Assembly: GCF_000420485.1 (NCBI RefSeq)
Contig: NZ_ATVA01000017.1
Span: 124,001 to 188,000, forward strand
From: Paucidesulfovibrio longus DSM 6739
GTDB taxonomy: Bacteria; Desulfobacterota; Desulfovibrionia; Desulfovibrionales; Desulfovibrionaceae
Direction: 5' to 3'
DNA: 64,000 bases
Shown here piece after piece: positions 43,890-52,042 of this stretch. The position numbers and the translations under genes were made by a program. Under the pieces are notes generated by a model. That model was not told where the DNA came from. It saw nothing but the letters and a program-made list of their open reading frames with translations, and did no database searches. Numbering within the stretch: position 1 is the stretch's first letter; every line of letters starts with the position of its first letter.

Positions 43890-44323
43890 GCGGACGCCTC
43901 CTTGCCGGATTCCGGTTTCGCGGGGGCGTCGTCCGCCAGCTCCAGGCAGTCGTGCGGGCAGAAAGACACGCAACGGCCGCAGTGGATGCAGACGAAGGGC
44001 TCGCTCGAACGGTCCAGATGGATGGCGTCCACGGGGCAGGCCCGCGCGCATTCGCCGCAGCGGATGCAGAGCTTCTTCTTGACGATGACGCCGCCGCCCC
44101 GGCGCTGGGTCATGGCCCCTGTGGGGCAGGCCTGGGCGCAGTAGGCGGGATCGCAGGCCACGCAGACGCGGGCCTCGAATCCCGTGGAAAGACCGCCGGA
44201 GCTTTTGATGCGGATGCCCGCCGTGTCCCAGGAGATGCGTCCGTGCACGAGCCGGGCGCAGGCCAGGGAACAGGAATGGCAGCCGATGCACCGCTCCATG
44301 CGGGGTGTGATCAATGTTTTCAT
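43886..44323 (-). CDS. Multi-cluster 4Fe-4S ferredoxin, electron partner of AOR
   Basis: 145-residue iron-sulfur protein of the HycB/DmsB-like type with four cysteine groups (CIGCHSCSLAC, CVACDPAYCAQACP, CIRCGECARACP, CIHCGRCVSFCP), enough for about four 4Fe-4S clusters. It is translationally coupled to the AOR gene and presumably its electron carrier subunit. The start lacks a good SD; an internal ATG (MERCIGC) is possible. Confidence 0.9.
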   Translation of the reverse strand: MKTLITPRMERCIGCHSCSLACARLVHGRISWDTAGIRIKSSGGLSTGFEARVCVACDPAYCAQACPTGAMTQRRGGGVIVKKKLCIRCGECARACPVDAIHLDRSSEPFVCIHCGRCVSFCPHDCLELADDAPAKPESGKEASA

Positions 44324-44420
44324 GCTGCGAGTATATGTCCCGGTTTGCGGAAGGAAAACCCTTTTATTGGCCCCTTTCCGGCTGGAAGAAGAATAATGGA
44401 GCGAGACGTGGGGCTTGCGG

Positions 44421-44466
44421 AATGAAAACAGGCCCCCGCACCTGCGCGCGGGGGCCTGTTTTCATT
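44421..44466. terminator. Strong terminator after glycine-zipper lipoprotein gene
   Basis: Perfect 19-bp arms (44421-44439 and 44448-44466) with an 8-nt loop, AAAACAGG... on one side and CCTGTTTT on the other. It can act on both strands; here it lies 14 bp past the minus-strand stop at 44481. Confidence 0.9.
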
Positions 44467-44480
44467 CGGGCCGCCGACCG

Positions 44481-44918
44481 CTACTGAACCAGGGTCCAGG
44501 AGCCGTCCGGGTTGCGGTAGGCCTTGGCGTGCACGGTTTCGTCCTTGCCGTCCACGACCGCCTTCAGCTCCACGTCGCGATAGACGCGGTTGTCCTCGTA
44601 GTAGGCGGGCTTGGGCGTGGCTTCGTAATAGGCCCCGGTGTCCGGGTTGCGCCAGGTGCTGGTGCTCCCGGAAGGCACGGTTTCCAGGGTGTTGCTCATG
44701 CGCTGGCTGTCGTACTTGTCCCATTCGTTGCCGATGACGTATCCGAGCAGCAGTCCCAGGCCCGCGCCGATGGCCGCGCCCTGGACCTTGTTTCCAGCCG
44801 TGAGCGCGCCGACCGTTGCGCCGAGCAGCGCGCCTGTGGACGCCCCCTGCTGGGCCTTGCTGGCGCAACCGGCCAGAAAAACGAGCATGGTGACGATCAA
44901 TACCATCTTCTTCATCAT
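44481..44918 (-). CDS. Glycine-zipper lipoprotein
   Basis: 145-residue outer-membrane-type lipoprotein. Signal peptide with lipobox LAGC (about 15-18), then a glycine-zipper double helix (GALLGATVGAL ... AAIGAGLGLLLGYVIG, about 29-63) and a soluble tail with WRNPDTGAYYEATP, similar to OsmB/17-kDa-antigen-like proteins of the envelope stress response. It is monocistronic with a strong terminator. The 296-bp gap upstream (44919-45214) shows no convincing gene. Confidence 0.85.
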   Translation of the reverse strand: MMKKMVLIVTMLVFLAGCASKAQQGASTGALLGATVGALTAGNKVQGAAIGAGLGLLLGYVIGNEWDKYDSQRMSNTLETVPSGSTSTWRNPDTGAYYEATPKPAYYEDNRVYRDVELKAVVDGKDETVHAKAYRNPDGSWTLVQ

Positions 44919-45214
44919 GGCGATGCCTCCTTCATGCCCCGCTGCGGAGCTTTACTTCTCTATGAACTATATGAACGATGCGTTCCGAAAGCAAGCCCCG
45001 CCTTCGGAGAATCCGCTTTCGGTGTAGCAACGCGCGTGCCAGGAGTATCCGTCGCGGCGATAATTCTCCGGAAGCCGCAGCGGCGCGCCCTTCGGCGAAG
45101 CCTGAACGAATCAGACCGGTTCCTGCGCCGGGGCTTCCGAACGCGGGCTGCGCACCGGAGCGCAAATTTGCACTCCGGACATCGGCCCGGCGGTCGATGC
45201 GGAATTGCCGGGCC

Positions 45215-46432
45215 TCAGTCGCCGGGAAGCGATTCGCGGTCGCGGAAGCCTATAAGATAGAGGATGGAGTCGAGTCCCATGGTGGAGATGGCGTGGCCCG
45301 CGCCCTTCTTGACCTTGGGCTTGGCGTGGAAGGCGACGCCCAGGCCCGCGAGTCCGAGCATGGGCAGGTCGTTGGCCCCGTCGCCCACGGCGATGACCTG
45401 CTGGAGGCTGATGCCTTCCTTCTCGGCGATGGCCTTGAGCAGCTCGGCCTTGCGCGCGCCGTCCACAATGGCGCCGACCACGTTGCCCGTGAGCTTGCCG
45501 TCCCGGATTTCCAGTTCGTTGGCGTGGACGTAGTCGATGCCGAGGCGCTGGGCCAGGCGGTTGCCGAAGAAGGTGAACCCGCCGGAAAGAATGGCGATTT
45601 TGTAGCCGACGCGCTTGAGGTTGGAGATCAGCCGCTCCGCTCCCTCGGAAAGAGGCAGGTCCGCGGCCACGTCCTCGAGCACCTGGGCGTCGAGCCCCTT
45701 GAGCAGGGCCAGCCGCTTGCGCAGGCTCTGCTGGAAGTCCAGTTCGCCGCGCATGGCCGATTCCGTGATGGCGGCCACTTCCGCGCCCACGCCGGCGCGC
45801 GCGGCCAGCTCGTCGATGACCTCGGCCTGGATCAGGGTCGAGTCCATGTCGAAGGCCACGAGCCTGCGGTTGCGGCGGAAGACGTTGTCTTCCTGGAAGG
45901 CGATGTCCACGCCTATCTCGGCGGAAATATCCAAGAAGGACTGGCGCATGGCCGAGGTGTCGTCCGGGGTGCCGCGCACGGTGAACTCCACGCAGGCCTG
46001 ACGCGGGGACTCGCCCGAAAGGGGCACGCGGCCCGAAAGCCGGTGGATGGTGTCGATGTTCAGCCCGTTGCCCACGAGCACCTTGGTCACGGCCTCCAGG
46101 TGCACGGCGGTGATGCGCCGGGCCAGGAGCGTGACGATGTGCCGCTGCTTGCCCTGCGCGCCGACCCATTGGTCGTAGCCTTCGGAGTCCAGAGGGTGCA
46201 GCCGCAGGGAAATGCCCAGCTCGTGGGCCTTGAAGAGCACGTCCTTGACGATGGGCGCGGAATCGGCCTCGGGGGGGATGCGGATGAGAATGCCGAGGGT
46301 CAGAAAATTGTGGATGACCACCTGGCCGATGTCGAGGATGTCCACGCCATAGGCGGCGAGCACTTCGCTGAGGCCCGCGGTGACGCCCGGCTTGTCTCCG
46401 CCGGTGACGTGGATGAGTATGATGTCCTTCAT
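45215..46432 (-). CDS. serB: Phosphoserine phosphatase with N-terminal ACT domains
   Basis: Last step of serine biosynthesis, dephosphorylating O-phosphoserine. The 405-residue protein has two ACT-type regulatory modules (about 1-175) followed by a HAD phosphatase domain: motif I VAFDMDSTLI, motif II ILSGGFTFFGNRL, motif III/IV AVGDGANDLPML. The ATG at 46432 is chosen for the SD GGAGGAG. The two ACT modules suggest serine feedback. It is divergent from the ATP synthase operon. Confidence 0.95.
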   Translation of the reverse strand: MKDIILIHVTGGDKPGVTAGLSEVLAAYGVDILDIGQVVIHNFLTLGILIRIPPEADSAPIVKDVLFKAHELGISLRLHPLDSEGYDQWVGAQGKQRHIVTLLARRITAVHLEAVTKVLVGNGLNIDTIHRLSGRVPLSGESPRQACVEFTVRGTPDDTSAMRQSFLDISAEIGVDIAFQEDNVFRRNRRLVAFDMDSTLIQAEVIDELAARAGVGAEVAAITESAMRGELDFQQSLRKRLALLKGLDAQVLEDVAADLPLSEGAERLISNLKRVGYKIAILSGGFTFFGNRLAQRLGIDYVHANELEIRDGKLTGNVVGAIVDGARKAELLKAIAEKEGISLQQVIAVGDGANDLPMLGLAGLGVAFHAKPKVKKGAGHAISTMGLDSILYLIGFRDRESLPGD

Positions 46433-46762
46433 GCGTGCTCCTCCGGATCTGCTGGCTCTGCGGGGCGGCCCCGCGCCGGGTCGGAATGTGGCACACAACG
46501 GCCCGGCAGTAAAGCGGAGCGGGGCTTTGCGCGGCAACGCTCCGGCCCTGGCGCGCGGACGCGGCGCGTTCGGGGTTTCACAAGCGATCGGAAAGGCCGC
46601 AATCTCTGCTTGCCGCGAAAGCCGAGTTGGGGCAATGTGCCTGCCGGGCAATGCGCATTTTTCGGACTTTGGGCGTGGTTTTCCCGCCTGCTCCGGCGAG
46701 CGGCGCAGCGCAGCGGGGATGCTTTTTTTCCAGGGTTCCCGCGCTTTTTGCCCGCTTGCACA

Positions 46763-46792
46763 TTGACTGCCGCGCCGAGGCTGTGCTATGCC
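46763..46792 (+). promoter_or_regulatory. Predicted promoter of the F0 ATP synthase operon
   Basis: TTGACT (46763-46768) and TATGCC (46787-46792), 18 bp apart, sit just ahead of a Rex-like dyad and 84 bp before the first gene. The rest of the 443-bp gap 46433-46875 has no recognisable gene. Confidence 0.45.
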
Positions 46793-46801
46793 GCAGGTCA
46801 C

Positions 46802-46819
46802 TTGTGAAGGATTGCACGA
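46802..46819. promoter_or_regulatory. Rex-like operator ahead of the ATP synthase operon
   Basis: TTGTGAAGGATTGCACGA has an intact left half-site (TTGTGAA) and a degenerate right half relative to the Rex consensus TTGTGAAA-N2-TTTCACAA. It lies where transcription would begin, a repressing position. Confidence 0.5.
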
Positions 46820-46875
46820 GTTGCCTGTTTGGTGTATGAGGTGGCTTCAGTGCGACCCCGGAAACAAGGATCAAG

Positions 46876-47157
46876 ATGTTCTTTTTCAAGGGTGACAGGC
46901 ACCGCGAGCTGATCGACCAGCTCTCCACCGCCGGAACCATCGGCCTGAACCTGGTTTCGTCCACGTTCATCGGCCTGGCCATGGGCTGGTTTCTGGACAA
47001 GTGGCTTGGAACCAAGCCGTGGATGCTGCTGATCATGCTCCTCTTCGGAATCGTTGCGGGCTTTCGCAGCGTGATCCGCGAGGTGCAGCACATCCAGCGG
47101 TCCGACAAGAAACACGACGCGGGCGCGGAGCGCTCCGAGGATGAAGATGATTCGTAA
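46876..47157 (+). CDS. AtpZ/AtpI-type F0 accessory protein
   Basis: 93-residue membrane protein with two helices (about 21-38 and 48-65) linked by FLDKWLGTKPW, typical of the AtpZ/AtpI family that accompanies F0 genes and is implicated in c-ring assembly or ion supply. The C-terminus is acidic. It is the first gene of the F0 operon; its end overlaps the next gene. Confidence 0.85.
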   Translation: MFFFKGDRHRELIDQLSTAGTIGLNLVSSTFIGLAMGWFLDKWLGTKPWMLLIMLLFGIVAGFRSVIREVQHIQRSDKKHDAGAERSEDEDDS

Positions 47158-47560
47158 ACTGGAAGCCTTTCTCTACAAGCGCGGGTTCACGCACCCGCAG
47201 GTGCGCGCCATGGTGCGCAACCAGCTTGTGCTGGCCTTCCTGTCCATAACGGTCATCAACGGCCTGACGGCCTGCTCCGCATGGGCCCTGTCCTTTGCCG
47301 CGGGCTGCCTGCTCGTGACGCTCAATTTCTGGTGGATGGCCCGCACCGGGCAATCCGTCGTGTCTGCGCAGAAAGGCGCCGTCACGCTGATGCTGATACT
47401 TTTCTACGGAAGAATGGCTCTTACCGGACTGGCCCTGTTCGCGCTCATCGCGTGGCTCGATGCCTCTGTGTCCGGATTGTTGGTCGGCCTCTCCACGGTG
47501 GTGGTTAACGCTATTACTTGGGGGACCGCCAATTACATGCAAAAAGCGAAGGAGGCGTAA
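47147..47560 (+). CDS. atpI: ATP synthase subunit I-like membrane protein
   Basis: 137-residue protein with four predicted helices ([59 protein letters not shown]), matching the ATP-synthase-I family. The ATG at 47147 is preferred because GAGG is 6 nt upstream; an ATG at 47141 has its SD too close. It overlaps the previous gene and is followed 5 bp later by atpB. Confidence 0.8.
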   Translation: MIRKLEAFLYKRGFTHPQVRAMVRNQLVLAFLSITVINGLTACSAWALSFAAGCLLVTLNFWWMARTGQSVVSAQKGAVTLMLILFYGRMALTGLALFALIAWLDASVSGLLVGLSTVVVNAITWGTANYMQKAKEA

Positions 47561-47565
47561 GGACT

Positions 47566-48297
47566 ATGGCAGGTGGTTTGCCGCATCCCCTGGTAATTTT
47601 CAGGGAGCTGAACATCGCGCTCGGGGCGGACGCGGCTGCACATCCGGGCAGCCCGTTGGATCCGTCCATGTACCCGATCCCGACGCATGTGTGGTTTACG
47701 TGGTTGGCGATGGCTATTCTGCTCATCGCCGGGCTCTTGGTTCGCAGGAAACTGACCTTGGTTCCCGGCGGACTGCAAAACTTTTTTGAAATCATCATCG
47801 GCGGCATGGAAGATTTCGTCGTCGCCAACATCGGCGAGAAAGGACGTCAGTTCATGCCCATCCTGGCGACGATCTTCCTGTTCATCGCCACCATGAACTA
47901 CCTCGGACTGATGCCCGGGTGCGACGCGCCCACGGCCAACATCAACACCAACGCGGCCATGGCGGTCTTCGTCTTCGCCTATTACAACTACATAGGCATC
48001 AAGACCTGGAAGGCCGGCTACATCAAGCACTTCCTCGGACCCGTCGGCTTCCTCGCGCCGCTGATGCTCGTCCTGGAAACCATTTCCCACCTCGCGCGCC
48101 CGCTGTCGCTCACTCTGCGACTCTTCGGCAACATCCGCGGTGAGGAAATCGTGCTGATCCTGCTGTTCATGCTGGCTCCGGTGGCCTCCACCGTGCCCAT
48201 GTACTTCCTGTTCTTCCTGGCCAAGTCCATTCAGGCTCTGATCTTCTTCATGCTGACGATGATCTACCTGAAGGGCGCCGTCGAGCACGCCCACTGA
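47566..48297 (+). CDS. atpB: ATP synthase F0 subunit a
   Basis: 243-residue stator subunit forming the ion half-channels with the c-ring. It has five to six helices, [13 protein letters not shown] near the N-terminus, and the essential arginine in [16 protein letters not shown]. The SD AAGGAGG lies inside the atpI stop region. The F1 and b subunits must be encoded elsewhere, as in other Desulfovibrionales. Confidence 0.96.
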   Translation: MAGGLPHPLVIFRELNIALGADAAAHPGSPLDPSMYPIPTHVWFTWLAMAILLIAGLLVRRKLTLVPGGLQNFFEIIIGGMEDFVVANIGEKGRQFMPILATIFLFIATMNYLGLMPGCDAPTANINTNAAMAVFVFAYYNYIGIKTWKAGYIKHFLGPVGFLAPLMLVLETISHLARPLSLTLRLFGNIRGEEIVLILLFMLAPVASTVPMYFLFFLAKSIQALIFFMLTMIYLKGAVEHAH

Positions 48298-48367
48298 TCC
48301 GGGCCGGCTCGCTGATTTTGGGGAAATGGTCTTCGACCAAACAAATAACGATTTAGGAGAACGTACA

Positions 48368-48682
48368 ATGAAGCTCGTCAAAGTTCTGTTCGCTACCATG
48401 GCTATGGTTCTGACCGCCTCCATGGCTTTCGCCGCCGACGCCGCTGTCGCCAGCTCCGTCGCTTACGCCACCGCTCTGGGCATGGGCATCGCCGCCGGCC
48501 TCTGCGGCATCGGTCAGGGCCTGGGCCTGAAGGCCGCCTGCGAAGGCACCGCCCGCAACCCCGAGGCTTCCGGCAAGATCACCGTTACCCTGATCCTGGG
48601 CCTGGCCTTCGTCGAGTCCCTGGCCATTTACGCCCTGGTCGTCAACCTGATCCTTCTGTTCGCCAACCCGCTGATCGGCTAA
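48368..48682 (+). CDS. atpE: ATP synthase F0 subunit c
   Basis: 104-residue rotor proteolipid with an extra N-terminal hydrophobic segment (about 4-23, ending AFAAD) that looks like a cleavable signal. The two-helix hairpin follows, with GIGQGLG (Q50), polar loop ARNPE and the ion-carrying glutamate E83 in FVESLAIY. Q50, E83, S84 and Y88 match ligands of Na+-type c-rings, while the position equivalent to V63 is Phe. SD AGGAGA. A strong terminator follows. Confidence 0.95.
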   Translation: MKLVKVLFATMAMVLTASMAFAADAAVASSVAYATALGMGIAAGLCGIGQGLGLKAACEGTARNPEASGKITVTLILGLAFVESLAIYALVVNLILLFANPLIG

Positions 48683-48702
48683 TTGGCGTAGCAAGGTTTG
48701 AT

Positions 48703-48730
48703 AAAAAGGGAGGCTCCGGCCTCCTTTTTT
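48703..48730 (+). terminator. Terminator of the F0 operon
   Basis: GAGGC/GCCTC stem with TCCG loop, extended by A/T pairs and followed by six T residues, 20 bp past atpE. Confidence 0.88.
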
Positions 48731-48740
48731 ACAATAACTC

Positions 48741-48758
48741 TTGTTACGAATTTCACAA
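48741..48758. promoter_or_regulatory. Rex operator upstream of rex
   Basis: TTGTTACGAATTTCACAA matches the Rex consensus (TTGT ... TTTCACAA) at nearly all conserved bases and lies 15 bp before the rex start codon, implying autorepression. Confidence 0.75.
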
Positions 48759-48772
48759 TAAAAGCCGAGGAA

Positions 48773-49426
48773 ATGGGGCGCAAACCATTGAAAAGCGAAC
48801 ACATTCCCAAGGCCACCATAGGCCGCCTCGCTGTCTACATCCAGGTTCTGGAGAGGCTCAAGGCCGAGGGCACGGAAGTCATCTCCTCCGAGAACCTGGC
48901 TCAGGCCTGCTCGGTGAACTCCTCGCAGATCCGAAAAGACCTCGCCTACTTCGGCGAGTTCGGGGTGCGGGGCGTCGGCTATTACGTGCCGGAACTGATC
49001 ACCTCCATCAAGCAGTCCCTCGGAGTGGACCGCGTCTGGAACTGCTGCATCGTGGGCGTGGGCAACCTCGGCCGCGCGCTGCTGCGGCACGGCGAGTTCA
49101 AGAGCAAGGGCTTCAACATCAAGGTCGCCTTCGACTGCGACCCCTACAAGATCGGCGAGATCGTGGAGGGGCTCGAGGTCATCTGCACGCGCAAGACCAG
49201 AAATCTCGTGGACGAGCAGAAGCTCGAGATCGGGATCATCACCACCCCGCCGGAGCGCGCGCAGCGCGCCGCCAACTACCTCGTGGAGGCGGGCATCAAG
49301 GGCATCATCAACTATGCGCCCTCGCGCATCGAAGTCCCGGACCATATTCCTCTCGAATATGTGGACTTCATTCACCATTTCTACGCGCTGGCCTTCCACA
49401 TCAACCTCGGCAAGGCCGTGGAGTAA
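48773..49426 (+). CDS. rex: Redox-sensing transcriptional repressor Rex
   Basis: 217-residue NADH/NAD+-sensing repressor. N-terminal winged helix (IPKATIGRLAVYIQVLERL, NSSQIRKDLAYFGEFGVRG) and Rossmann domain (CCIVGVGNLGRALL), with a C-terminal swapped helix ending YALAFHINLG. The ATG at 48773 is chosen because upstream codons fall in the atpE terminator. In related sulfate reducers Rex controls energy genes including ATP synthase; here it is next to them and has an operator in front. Confidence 0.96.
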   Translation: MGRKPLKSEHIPKATIGRLAVYIQVLERLKAEGTEVISSENLAQACSVNSSQIRKDLAYFGEFGVRGVGYYVPELITSIKQSLGVDRVWNCCIVGVGNLGRALLRHGEFKSKGFNIKVAFDCDPYKIGEIVEGLEVICTRKTRNLVDEQKLEIGIITTPPERAQRAANYLVEAGIKGIINYAPSRIEVPDHIPLEYVDFIHHFYALAFHINLGKAVE

Positions 49427-49447
49427 GCCCCAGGGGGCGCTCCCTTC

Positions 49448-49485
49448 GACGTCCCGCCGCCTCAGGGCGCGGGACGTCTTTTTTT
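49448..49485 (+). terminator. Terminator of rex
   Basis: Perfect 10-bp arms GACGTCCCGC/GCGGGACGTC with an 11-nt loop and a run of seven or more T residues. Confidence 0.9.
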
Positions 49486-49569
49486 CTTCCCGCCCGCCCT
49501 TGTCCATTGTTTTCCGGAGACGGCTTTTCAGGATTACCAAAAGACGCTACAACCTCCAGCGGAGGCGGT

Positions 49570-50451
49570 ATGACCAAGACAGTTGATCCCGAATTCCCGC
49601 TGCGGGGACGCGGCTTTTCCATCCCCTACAATTTGCTGCTGATCACCATCGGATCGGCGCTGATCGCCTTCGGCATCAAGTCCATCGCCATTCCGCACGG
49701 ATTTCTCACCGGCGGCATGGCCGGAGCGGGCCTGCTGGTCTACTACATCATCGGCGGGCTCCAGCCCGGCCAGTGGTTCTGGGCGCTGAACGTGCCCATC
49801 TTCATCCTGGCCTGGTGCATGGTCAGCCGGCGCTTCTTCTTCTACAGCCTCTACGGCATGATCGCGGTGGGCCTGTTCATGGACCTCATGCCGCAGCTCC
49901 TCGTCATCCAGGACACCTGGCTCGCGGTCTTCACCTGCGGCGCGTTCATCGGCCTGGGAGCGGGCGTGGCCCTGCGTTCCCTGGGCTCCACGGGCGGCAC
50001 GGACATCCTCGCCGTCATCGCCAACAAGCGCTACAACGCCAACATCGGCAAATTCCGCTTTCTCGTGGACCTGACCATCTTCGGCGCGGGCTTCGGATTT
50101 CTCGATCTGGAGCGCATGCTCTACTCACTGGCCATGACCTTCGTGACCGGGACCGTCGTGGACTACAGCCTGAACGTGTTCAGCGAGCGCAAGATGGCCC
50201 TGGTCATCGCCGAACATTCCGAACCGATCATGCACGACGTGCTGGAAAAGCTGCACCGCGGCGCCACCTACCTCTACGGGCAGGGCGGCTACTCCGGACG
50301 GCGCAAAAAGGTCATCATGGTCATGGTCAACAACATTCAGCTCAAACGCCTGGAGGAAATCGTCTACACGCACGATCCCAAGGCGTTTTTGATCATCGGT
50401 TCGGGGTACAAGGTGCTCGGCAAGGGATTTTCGGCACGCAAGGAGTACTGA
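49570..50451 (+). CDS. YitT family membrane protein (DUF161/DUF2179)
   Basis: 293 residues: six or so membrane helices (about 20-185, with PHGFLTGGMAGAGLL and SLGSTGGTDILA repeats) and a soluble C-terminal DUF2179 domain (about 210-285). Function unknown in the family. SD GGAGG directly upstream. It is followed 1 nt later by the SAM-hydrolase-type gene, so transcription is shared. Confidence 0.88.
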   Translation: MTKTVDPEFPLRGRGFSIPYNLLLITIGSALIAFGIKSIAIPHGFLTGGMAGAGLLVYYIIGGLQPGQWFWALNVPIFILAWCMVSRRFFFYSLYGMIAVGLFMDLMPQLLVIQDTWLAVFTCGAFIGLGAGVALRSLGSTGGTDILAVIANKRYNANIGKFRFLVDLTIFGAGFGFLDLERMLYSLAMTFVTGTVVDYSLNVFSERKMALVIAEHSEPIMHDVLEKLHRGATYLYGQGGYSGRRKKVIMVMVNNIQLKRLEEIVYTHDPKAFLIIGSGYKVLGKGFSARKEY

Positions 50452-50452
50452 G

Positions 50453-51268
50453 ATGAATGCGGACCCAAGGCCCATCGCGCTGCTCACGGACTTCGGCCTG
50501 GACGACCCCTACGTGGGCCAGGTCAAGGGAACCCTGGCCCGCCTCGCGCCCGAAAGCCGCATCCTCGACCTCAGCCACGGCGTCGCGCCGTTCCAGATCG
50601 GCCAGGCCGCCTTCTTCCTCGCGGCCAGCGCCGCGCACTTTCCGGACAACACCGTATTCATGTCCGTGGTCGATCCGGGCGTGGGCTCCAAGCGCCGCAT
50701 CGTGGCCGCCCGCATCCGCAATCGGCTTTTCCTCGCCCCGGACAACGGACTGCTCGGCCTGCTGCTCTGCCCCCGCGCACTGTTGGGCCGCGAAGCAGAC
50801 ATCTTCTCCATGCGCGACATCCCCGACAACGCCTCCGCGACGTTTCACGGCCGCGACATCTTCGCGCCCCTGGCCGCCCGGCTGGCAAAAGGCGAGCCTC
50901 TCGAAAAACTCGGAATCCCCATCCGCAAGGACAGCCTGGTGCCCCACCCGGCCACGACGCCCCGGCCCTTGACCCCTGAAGACAGAGGCTCCAAGATAAC
51001 CGCGCACGTGCTCCACGTGGACCGCTTCGACAACGTGATTCTCAATCTTCAGCCCGGCGAGCTTTTCGCCAAGCTGATCGGCTCCGGCCAGCACCAGGGC
51101 GTCCCGGCCTACCCGCGGGCGGTGCGCACCTATTCCGACCTGCGCGAAAGGGAGGTCGGCATGCTCGAAGGCAGCCAGGGCCTGCTGGAGCTGGCCGTGA
51201 ACCAAGGCTCCGCCGCCAAGCTCATGGGCTGCCAGGTGGGCCATACCGTGACCCTGACCCTCGGCTGA
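50453..51268 (+). CDS. SAM hydroxide adenosyltransferase family protein (DUF62)
   Basis: 271-residue enzyme of the family that hydrolyses S-adenosylmethionine to adenosine and methionine; related members are fluorinases and chlorinases. Motifs LLTDFGLDDPYVGQVKG, FMSVVDPGVGS, FLAPDNGLLG and FHGRDIFAPLAA fit the family, and HVDRFDNVILNL marks the C-terminal domain. It lies between yitT and cobS; a link to cobalamin or SAM housekeeping is only suggestive. Confidence 0.88.
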   Translation: MNADPRPIALLTDFGLDDPYVGQVKGTLARLAPESRILDLSHGVAPFQIGQAAFFLAASAAHFPDNTVFMSVVDPGVGSKRRIVAARIRNRLFLAPDNGLLGLLLCPRALLGREADIFSMRDIPDNASATFHGRDIFAPLAARLAKGEPLEKLGIPIRKDSLVPHPATTPRPLTPEDRGSKITAHVLHVDRFDNVILNLQPGELFAKLIGSGQHQGVPAYPRAVRTYSDLREREVGMLEGSQGLLELAVNQGSAAKLMGCQVGHTVTLTLG

Positions 51269-51280
51269 AACACAACAAGG

Positions 51281-52027
51281 ATGACCATGAACCCGATCAA
51301 GGAATTTTCCACGGCGCTCGGATTTCTGACCCGGCTCGCCCCGGCGCGCCTCGTGGACCACACCGCCATTTCCGGCTGCATGCGCTGGCTGCCCCTGGTG
51401 GGCCTCGTGCTCGGCCTCGTGCTGGTCGCTCCCTTCTGGTGGCTCGGACTCTTTGCGGGCCGCCCGCTGGTCCAGGCCTGGATCATCGTCTGCCTGAACC
51501 TCTACCTCACGCGCGGCCTGCACTTCGACGGACTTTCCGATGTGGCCGACGGCTGCGCCTCGCACACGGAAACCGAACATTTCTGGGCCATCGTCAAGGA
51601 CAGCCACGTGGGCGCGTTCGGCGTTCTCGCCTTGGTACTGGCCGTTTCCGGCCAGATCGTGCTCTTTTCCGAACTGCTGGACGCGGGCCGATTCGGCGCG
51701 CTGGTCTGGTGCTTCGTCATGGGCCGCGCGGCCGCCGTTGTCCTCGGCTTCATCGTCCGCAGCCTGGCCCGGCCCGGACTCGGCCAGAAGTTCATGGAAG
51801 GCGCGAACTTTCCGGCCACGCTCTTCGCCTGCCTCTGCACCGTGGCCGCCGGAGTGCTGCTGACCAGCCCCCTGGGCGTGCTGCTCGCCGTGGCCCTGGT
51901 GGTGGTCGGGCTCGTGCCCCTCTACTACCTGATCTACACCGTGGAAGGCGTCAACGGCGATTTCCTCGGCGCCGCCATCGTCATCGCCGAACTCACCGCC
52001 GCCCTCGGCCTGCTGCTCGTCCTCTAA
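51281..52027 (+). CDS. cobS: Adenosylcobinamide-GDP ribazoletransferase
   Basis: Membrane enzyme joining adenosylcobinamide-GDP to alpha-ribazole in the last steps of cobalamin assembly. 248 residues, multi-helix, with the family motif TRGLHFDGLSDVADGCAS (metal-binding Asp residues) and GAFGVLALVL. No other cob gene is in the window, although a B12-dependent methyltransferase lies at its right edge. Confidence 0.93.
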   Translation: MTMNPIKEFSTALGFLTRLAPARLVDHTAISGCMRWLPLVGLVLGLVLVAPFWWLGLFAGRPLVQAWIIVCLNLYLTRGLHFDGLSDVADGCASHTETEHFWAIVKDSHVGAFGVLALVLAVSGQIVLFSELLDAGRFGALVWCFVMGRAAAVVLGFIVRSLARPGLGQKFMEGANFPATLFACLCTVAAGVLLTSPLGVLLAVALVVVGLVPLYYLIYTVEGVNGDFLGAAIVIAELTAALGLLLVL

Positions 52028-52042
52028 CCCCCGGAAACCGCC

